Source: Phlebotomus papatasi
Taxonomy: Eukaryota; Arthropoda; Insecta; Diptera; Psychodidae
DNA: 64,000 nucleotides
Reading direction: 5' to 3'
Assembly: GCF_024763615.1 (NCBI RefSeq)
Contig: NC_077224.1
Location: 69,078,712-69,142,711, forward strand
Below are positions 56,353-64,000 of this stretch, in pieces. The notes beneath the pieces are model-generated. The model made no database searches. It was not told the origin of the DNA and saw only the letters and a list, made by a program, of their open reading frames with translations. The stretch's first letter is position 1, and each line of letters opens with the position of its first letter. The position numbers were made by a program, and so were the translations under genes.

Positions 56353-59300
56353 TATTGTCTTTTGCTAATTAACTTAACACTGCTAAAACATATTTCATAG
56401 CTCACATAAAAAAAAAAATAAGCAAATTCACAAGCCATGTAGCCATACATAAAATCTTGATAGACTTAGCATCCGAAACCTTATTCGAATATGACAACTC
56501 TAAAATAAATGCAAAAATACGTTTGATCAAACGTTTTAACTTTAATCATTTAATATATCAGAATATTCCTGAAGACGATTTAACATAGAGCAGTAGATTA
56601 AGCGTAATTAATACTTCATTAACTTAAACTTTAGTTAACTATTTTATTTTACTACTCGCATTTTGCAGAGAGAGCAGTAAATCCCTCGTTTTTTAATAAC
56701 TCAAAATTTAAACCTTCCACCCCTCCAAGGATCACTTTTCTCAACAGATCTGCGCGTTTTAGACGATTTCTGAGAAATTACGTCACGCTGTTTGTCCACC
56801 TGTCTGTCCGGCCGTTATCACACTTAAGAGCCAAAACGGAAACGGTTACAGATAGCGCCCTGGAACCTTCTTTGGATCCCCCATAAATCAACCCTGGGCC
56901 ATTAACATGTAATTTTGCTCTGCCCCTGTCCTTCCCCTTCAAAACCATATTTTTTGGACTGTTAAACGCGACGTGAGATTTTTCTTTTAATTTTCGGACA
57001 TGCTTTAGAAGTTACCTAGGCGGAATTTTTATCCATATACCATTGAAGCAATCCAAATAACGGTTTTTCTAGGTCAAAGTTTTAAATTTAAAAGGATCTA
57101 GAGAGCGTATTTTTCTCAACCAAATAATATCATATTGGGGCTCGTTGAATAGGTTTTAGAATTCCTAACGCAAAGCCTGGGATGTTTTACCACCCCTTTT
57201 AATTAAGTACTACCTGAAACTAGGTTGAACACCTAGTTTAATATATGTGTTGCAGACCTGAGAGCCTCAAAACCCAAAGGATAATACAATATTAGCTTTC
57301 CAACAATAATGCTGAATGAGCGAAGATTTAGCCAAGCCAAGTTCCCGAAAGTCATAAATATTTAAATAACAAGCAATTTTAAAATGATTTTTCAAAATCT
57401 AATGGATCATTGCCCTTAATATTATCCAATCCTAAACACCACTTTCCTAAAAAATCATGCTTGATAAGGAATTAGAGGAGTTACGCCAGATGGCTAAGCC
57501 TTTAGATCTAAAGCCCGTATAAAATTATAAAATTCTCGTTTTCGATTGTGCTTTTAAATGTGCTAAACCGTTTGTCAGTTTAGTTTCTCCGAGCAAAAAC
57601 AGCGTCGTATATCCATTTCCTTAGCCTGTTTTTGCCCTGAGTGGCTCAGCTAATCTTTTTCTGCGGAATTATTACTGGATGGTTAATCCATTTCCCAGTC
57701 TTCAGATCTGGCTTCTGGGAAATATTGAACCGAATTTAGAAAATTACTTTAAAAGAGCCTAGATTTTTAGAAAAACGTTGAGTTTCACTTCGATAGTAGA
57801 AGAAAGCTAATAATTATTCCCTTATAGAAACCTGAAATTTATAACATTTGCTAATTTATTTAAAACTTTTAGACTTTTCTAAATTAATTTAAATATCCAG
57901 TCTGGAGCCTGTATAAGTCAAAATCGTTCTAAGATTTTCGACTGTTATAACACTTGAGAATATAGAACGCAGACTTTGTATTAAACCGCCCCATATTTAC
58001 TCTTCTCACAGAATTTGGTATAAAAGAATTACGCCAGGTGTTACATGACCCAAAGGCTTTAATATTTTATTTTTTGCAAATTAATTAGGATCTTATGTTG
58101 AAAATTGCCAATTTCACGGTAAATTAATTTAATTTACTGATTGTTATTTACCAAATGTTTTTTTTTTCCAAGATATCGATAAACCACTACTCTAGATAAG
58201 GCAAAAGCAGAAAATAAAAATTACTATTTGAAAATATCGCGTTTTGCCCACTTTTTCATGTTTCAGCACTTTGTCTTGATATTTTTTTTTCAACGAAAGT
58301 GCTTTTTTTTGGAGAAAGGCAACCACAATAAAATATTAAATTTAATTTATTGCTCATAAAAATGCCATGGGTCAATTTTCAATTTGTCTTCGATTGAGCA
58401 AGAGATTGAAATTCCTAACCAGTTGTTTGGCTTTTTTCTGTATTTGCTAAAAGAATGACTTTTCACCGAAATTGGTGAATTATTATGAAAATACCATGAG
58501 ATTGAGGAGGTGAGAATAAAAGTGAAAAAAAACAAAAAGTAATATAATATTTGTAAATTAGAGACGCACCTTTTTCCCATATAGTCTTTAAACGATGGAA
58601 TGTTTTTATTCAAATCCTCCATCTGTTGTCTGTCTCAGAGTTTATGTTTTCTTGATCTCTTTGCATCTTACTACAGAAATCACGCGGTTTTTATTTTATT
58701 TTTTTTTTCTTAATTTGCGACAATGAAATTCTCTCTGCATGCTGGAGATGAATAATGTATTATTCATTGCGAAAAGAGTCAATGTGAGACATTCTTTCAA
58801 TTTTGATGATATCATCAAGATTCCAGAACTACGAGTGCGTTCTTTGTGGAAGACAATTGTGCTCATTGAAAAGTCTCAATTAAATAAAATCTCTGTCTGG
58901 TCGATCTTGAGTTTGGATGAAACACAAGAAAAAAAAAACAAGAGAAAAGGGCGAGGACATGGTAATATGATCCCTTAGGGCACTGACCAAAATGACGGTT
59001 GATCTCGGTCGGCAGACGCAGAAATGGATGAGCATGAAGGCGCGACATAAAAAAGAAGCACTTCAGTGAACTTAGAAAAGACCAACGCCCACATTGAAAG
59101 TTGAAGCCAAAAGAGATCAATATGCAAGTGCGGCACCCAACTTCCGATGACTTGGAAAAAATCATGCTAAAAAGACGCGATTCACAAAGCAAATAAACAT
59201 AATCCGACAGTAAAAAAAAAGTGCTTCCATTCTCAGAACCAACCTCTTGACTAATAACTAAAATATTCCACTAATTTACGGTGAGAGATTGTCAATGAAT

Positions 59301-60016
59301 CATTCAACAACAGCAAAAAAAAAGAGAAATCTCACAGTAAAGATGGAGGCCTAACGACCGGAAATTGCTAATAGCAAAAAAAAAGTCTCTGATAGAGTCA
59401 GACTTGTATTTTGCTAAATGATTCTGTCCCATAAGAACAATTGTCTCAATTTATTTGAATGGTGTAAAAACACTTGGAAAGAGAAGGGATCTTCCTCTGT
59501 TACTTTTAATATAGGGCTAGCTGTTTTTTTGCACAATATCTCACGATGTTCTCAAACAAAAACACTTTTAGTCATAATAAACTTACAGAAATATCTGCAG
59601 AGTCTTGTGGCATTTTCCCTTATCTTCTTTAAATTTACATTATTTAAATTACATTGAAGAGGAAGACTCTATTTGTGTTTACCTTCTAGATCTAGGTTGC
59701 TATTATGCAGCCTTGATTGAAAATCTTTCCAGCCTTTTTAATTGTTCTCAATGTTTTTTAATGGCAATATTATGGTATATTGTACGGTATTAAAAATTTA
59801 TGTTAAGCCTCTTAAAGTCTGTTATATGAGTCAATGTGGTGAAAAATGTAGCTTACAAAATATAAATGAAATGAAATAATATAAATATCTGATAAGACTA
59901 AAGCTTAGATAAGAACTAATTAGTTTGCATTTGAAATTTAACACAAATTGACTTTAGGAGAACTACTAAAATCATGTTTTTTATTATTGCTATCTGAGAA
60001 ATAGGATCTACAAGTA

Positions 60017-60139
60017 GGGGGAAACGGGGCACCTTTGAAATTGGGATTTTTCTCCTATGTTTAAGTGGAACTGAGCTATATTATAATTTATTTAAAAATA
60101 AATGAAAAATCCCAATTTCAAAGGTGCCCCACTTCTCCC
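60017..60139. repeat. TA-flanked TIR element (GGGGGAAACGGGG ends), copy 2
   Basis: TIRs of about 35 bp (GGGGGAAACGGGGCACC with CTTTGAAATTGGGAT, and their inverse) surround a short centre including GGAACTGAGC. TA lies on both sides. It is related to 2790-2972. The whole element is nearly palindromic. Confidence 0.78.
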
Positions 60140-60373
60140 TACCTATAATATTGTTTTGTAAATAATGATAATCATATTAATAGAGTTCTTCTCCCTCGAC
60201 GGTTAATGTTAGGTTTAATTCCATGTACTTTAGGGGAATTCTGTAACGGTATGATATTGTTATATTGACAACTTTAAAATTTTTATTAGGTAAATTCGTG
60301 AAAACTATATGAAAATGCGATTCATTACTGTGAGCTCATATGGCTCCTTGCAATACCAATTTCATGTTCACTG

Positions 60374-60627
60374 CACTGAGAGAAATCCGAAAAAGTTATA
60401 ATAACATTCCGGAAATGTTAATTTTACCCTGCATTATTGATCCGAAATCGGTGTAAATATTATGCTTTTTAGGTGTATTATGGGTTAAAATTACCCTTTT
60501 TCATGTTAACTTAACACTTAAAAAGGTGTAAAATTAACATTAAAATTTGTTGATATATTTTTACACGTAAAAAAAGTGTTAAAGTTAGGAGCAAAAAAAG
60601 TTAATCGCACCCTCTTTTTTCTCAGTG
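60374..60627 (-). repeat. CACTG-ended MITE, copy 5
   Basis: This complete inverted copy, 254 bp, is flanked by TG on both sides. It has the same internal landmark CCGAAATCGGTGTAAATATTA (one variant base) and both TIRs. Confidence 0.9.
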
Positions 60628-60804
60628 TGGTCATTAATGTTATCCTGCTTCCGAATTTATCACCAAAATTTATCATTATGACATTATCATAGCGTTACAG
60701 AATTTCCCTACTGGACTGATGATTGACACATGTTATCATTCCGTATGACCAAGTAAGTGTGAATTAAAACATGAATTTACCCCAATCTTTCATATCTTAA
60801 CACA

Positions 60805-61025
60805 TAGACACACTTACGAATTAAGCCGAGAGAGTTTAACCTTATTATAATCAAAATAACAATTTGAATAATTTCCGATCAGTTTTTGACAAATCCATCT
60901 CTCGGCTTAAGCCGAGAAACGGCTTAGTTTGCGCGAGAAACTGTTGGAAATTTAGTCAAATCATTATTTTGATTATAATTACGTTAAGCTGTCTCTCGGA
61001 GTAAGCTGTAAGTGTGTCGTCTAGG
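60805..61025. repeat. fold-back repeat with CTTAAGCCGAGAGA arms, double copy
   Basis: ACACACTTACGAATTAAGCC at the left is inverted at the right as GTAAGCTGTAAGTGTGTCG. In the middle TCTCGGCTTAAGCCGAGAAA forms its own palindrome, so this is two fold-back units joined end to end. Confidence 0.75.
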
Positions 61026-61838
61026 GCATTACTTTTAAAAAGCTTCTTCGTCTTCGCTAAAAGTGTTTCTGACAACATCTACATAGCCTTTTAAGAAGCT
61101 CCCATACAAAATACTCTTTACATGTGAAGGACAGTGTTTTTCGCTCGTAGCGGTAAGCATTGGAACTACAAAAATTGTGTTTTCAACCGTGTTGCTCAGC
61201 TGCCACTGACAAGATGGAATACTTTCTAATAAATTTTAATTTGTTATTGAAATTTATGCTAAGATTCTCTGGGATTTTGGTGATTTGGGAGCGAAACGTG
61301 CTTTCTCGAAAGTGCCCCAATTCAAGGGTTTACCTTTTTCACACTGACTGGTAAAAACAGGGGCCCATCAAGCCTAATAAAAAGTGAAGCTATTTTTCCC
61401 TTTTCCTTGTAAAAAATTTGCAGATATTGCACCACGACTTAAACAAATTTGCTCCTAGTTCTTGTATTATTTCGGCGAACATTATGAAATATGTATTTTT
61501 AGATAGCTTTTAATGTACGATTTCGAAATATATCAGACTGATAAGTCAATTCTTTTTAGGAAAAAACTTGCCAATAGTCTTCAGTGCCTCTATGCAAAAA
61601 CGTATGGAAAAATTAAATGTCGAGAGGCCCCTGGGTAAAAATAAGAGGATCATTTGGATAAATTTTTGATCCTTTTGCAATAATGGATCAAATTTGAAAC
61701 TTTGAATGCACATTTATTGTGATAGAACACGTTTTATCGTAAACTTATTACTCACAACATATTTCTCTCATCTAAACGAACACTAAAGATGACTTTTCAT
61801 TGTTTTTATTCACTTAATATGGTAAAGTGGGGTAACTG

Positions 61839-62375
61839 GATCGTTTTTTGAAGAGTGCTACTTAAACGCTTGTTTTTGGACTGATGAAATTCTTTTTTAC
61901 TTCTTCTAAATCCATAGAAATATTCACTGTTTTGTTCAGAAACATAATATAAAAAAAATATCAAAAATATTTAAGGAAAATTTATAAAATAATGATAATA
62001 CTGAAATAAGTCAGCATGCACTAATTGGGTCGCCTTTTCGTTAATTCACTTTTAATTAAACCTTTGGATTTAAAATACTTTTTTCACAAGGAAAAAACAA
62101 TAAATGTTTTCAATCACCCAGCTGTCATTAGCGAAAATATCACTGCTAGAAAATTTTTAATGAAGAACCCAGCTGGCACAAGATTGAAATGAGTCGATTA
62201 CACTCACTTATTTAATGGATAAAAATATTATTTTTGCTTTTTCTCAAACTTGAATAGTTATATTATGTTACTGTAGTGACTATATTACGGAAATAAAAAT
62301 AAAAATATTATTTTAAGTGGATTAGTCATAAACGATCCAGATAGCGAAGCGCCCGGATTAGCACACTTGACTATA
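61839..62375. repeat. TIR-ended dispersed element, copy 2 (inverted)
   Basis: It starts GGTAAAGTGGGGTAACTGGATC and ends GATTAGCACACTTGACTATA. It is about 85-90 percent alike to 49510-50075 by eye and shows no coding capacity. Confidence 0.85.
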
Positions 62376-64000
62376 TCTTGTTCAAAAAATCGATACTTTT
62401 TAAATGATCCCTGGTGATCCATTTATTTTTACTAGTGTTCCTCTAATAGAGTCAAAAGCTTTCATTCTTCTTCTAATCTAGCAATAATTAAATATGTGAA
62501 AAAAAAACACTTCAATAAAGTATACTTTGAGCGAAATACATTACAACTAAAATTTTAGATGGTTTCTAAAACAAAATCAAAATTGCTCCACCTTCCTCTA
62601 CATCAAATTCACTAGAATAGAATTATGAAATTGAAAATAGCACCTAAATACCTCCACAGTTTGCAAATATTGTATCCCACATGATGTGCACAATATATCT
62701 GTATTTTATACATATGCTGCATTTCCACGCTATTCTCATCCACCTTGCAGATGCATAACTCAAGTGCATTTAATGAAAAGTATTTTCTTGCACAATATAC
62801 ACTTCATCGGCGTCATCTTGCCATCGATAATTTCATGCAAACATTCTTGAATCTATATATTGAGAGATTACCTTCAGAATAGTGGATGGAATTTAAAGAC
62901 TATGCAACAGGTTGTCACATTTATATCATTTCCACACAATATAACCCAAGCCAAATACTTACATAAAATGTTAACATATTACAGGACGTTTTATCTTACT
63001 TGTTTTTACCACAGTGGAAAAAAAACTCTGTCAAACAACTAAAATTCCAATGAAAGAAAAACTCGTAAATCACTCGAAATTCCCAACACAGAAAATCAGA
63101 TGTTTTTGGCTTTGGAGAAAACATGGAATAGTGAAGGATCTCATTGCTTTGAAAATGTAGAATTGTTCTTAAGAGATGAAATATTTTGAGCTTGGTTATC
63201 TGCCAAAGACAAATGTACAGGCTCATTCCGAGGGATTGTTTTGGGTCAAACATCTTGTCACTTTCAGCATTTTTACTCTATCGAATATATCAAGAGTAGC
63301 AAGAAAGCAAGAGATGAACATCAATAGAAGAGCCCCCAGAGGCAGTGAAAATAATCCCAGGAAACTTACAACATATTTGTGAAGATACGACAATGATGGA
63401 ACTTTTCTAGAAGACGCACAAACAGGTACTCTATCCTCTCACCTCGTAAAACCAGGTAAGAAAACCAATTTAATCCCATAGAAGAGGAAAATATATGTTG
63501 CACAACACGCACACATTTTTCAAAGAGTCTAATCACACCACTTATATTGTATCCTATACGTACCAACAGACAAGTCTCACGAACGCACCTTGACGTCTTT
63601 CATTGCGTATATTTTACGTAAATATGTATTGGCTCAGAGAGAAATGGGGGAAAAAGATAAGAATGTGGCAAAGTGATAGTTTTCAGTAATATCTTTTAAG
63701 TTTGTTGTCTTTTGAGAAATTCTCCACTCTTTTATGCTCACAGATATATTTGAGGAAGGTGGAAAGATAAAAAGACGTCTATAACGGAATTCCACTGTCA
63801 TTTCTTCATCAACATGTTTTCCAACTCTTCTCGTCTTACATTTTAAAAGCGCTATTACTCCAAGAGAAATTGTATTGACAACTCATTCATTCAGTAGCGT
63901 CATGTTGAAGCACATAATACGCTGTATACTCTAATACGTTTAGAGTGGTCAAATATAGGCCAAGCCCTAAGGGCCCATTTGGATATTGCATGAACTGATT

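Larger units (their letters stand above)
40423..64000. other. 5' intron or upstream region of canoe, no recognisable coding exon
   Basis: The coding start of canoe lies at 40379 and a splice acceptor seems to precede it, so some or all of this 23.6 kb may be a 5' UTR intron. I recognise no promoter or transcription start. The intervals 40423-41384, 43430-45080, 46216-48540, 48831-49505, 50080-52180, 53920-56137, 56353-60014 and 62376-64000 are AT-rich and show no gene. A comparatively GC-balanced stretch at 58975-59170 could be a non-coding exon or regulatory block, but nothing proves it. Confidence 0.5.

Noticed and set aside
58739..59192. Overlapping sense and antisense frames of 79 and 109 codons in a GC-balanced patch
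   Set aside because: Neither resembles a known protein; the patch might be a non-coding exon but nothing in the sequence decides it.

Overview
This window is eukaryotic, AT-rich and intron-dominated, and most likely comes from a dipteran insect, plausibly a nematoceran such as a sand fly. The species is an inference; the sequence does not name it. One conserved host gene is recognisable: the N-terminal part of canoe/afadin (AF-6), read on the minus strand. Four coding exons splice in frame: the N-terminal peptide (40379-40272), Ras-association domain 1 (35488-35186), a basic linker plus Ras-association domain 2 (33825-33312) and the FHA domain (9286-8934). Together they encode about 426 residues. 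The rest of FHA and the expected DIL and PDZ domains must lie off the left edge. Everything from 40423 to 64000 is either a large 5' intron or upstream sequence of the same gene.

Layout from left to right. 1-8933 is the start of canoe intron 4, filled with MITEs, a near-perfect 400 bp hairpin, a nested pair of TIR elements and a tRNA-derived SINE-like unit. 9287-33311 is the 24 kb canoe intron 3. It holds an intact, recently inserted 5.16 kb Ty3/gypsy-type LTR retrotransposon (13545-18704) with one open gag-pol frame, visually identical LTRs and a 5 bp target duplication. It also holds many non-autonomous DNA elements, two minisatellites and palindromic tandem clusters. 33826-35185 is intron 2, with a 272 bp tandem array dense in TGTCA/TGACA motifs. 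35489-40271 is intron 1, with pogo-like, piggyBac-like and hAT-like non-autonomous elements and non-LTR 3' ends. 40423-64000 has no recognisable coding exon but carries more copies of the same repeat families.

The repeats can be sorted by their own insertion footprints: 8 bp duplications (hAT-like), TTAA (piggyBac-like), TA (pogo-like and several families whose ends begin TAGGG) and 2 bp (a CACTG-ended family). No autonomous DNA transposase is present. The only apparently functional mobile gene is the retrotransposon polyprotein. It lies in the same orientation as canoe, so its polyadenylation signal could affect the host transcript.

No bacterial-type system, CRISPR array or rRNA gene was seen. 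Most open frames outside canoe and the retrotransposon are chance frames or are encoded by repeats.
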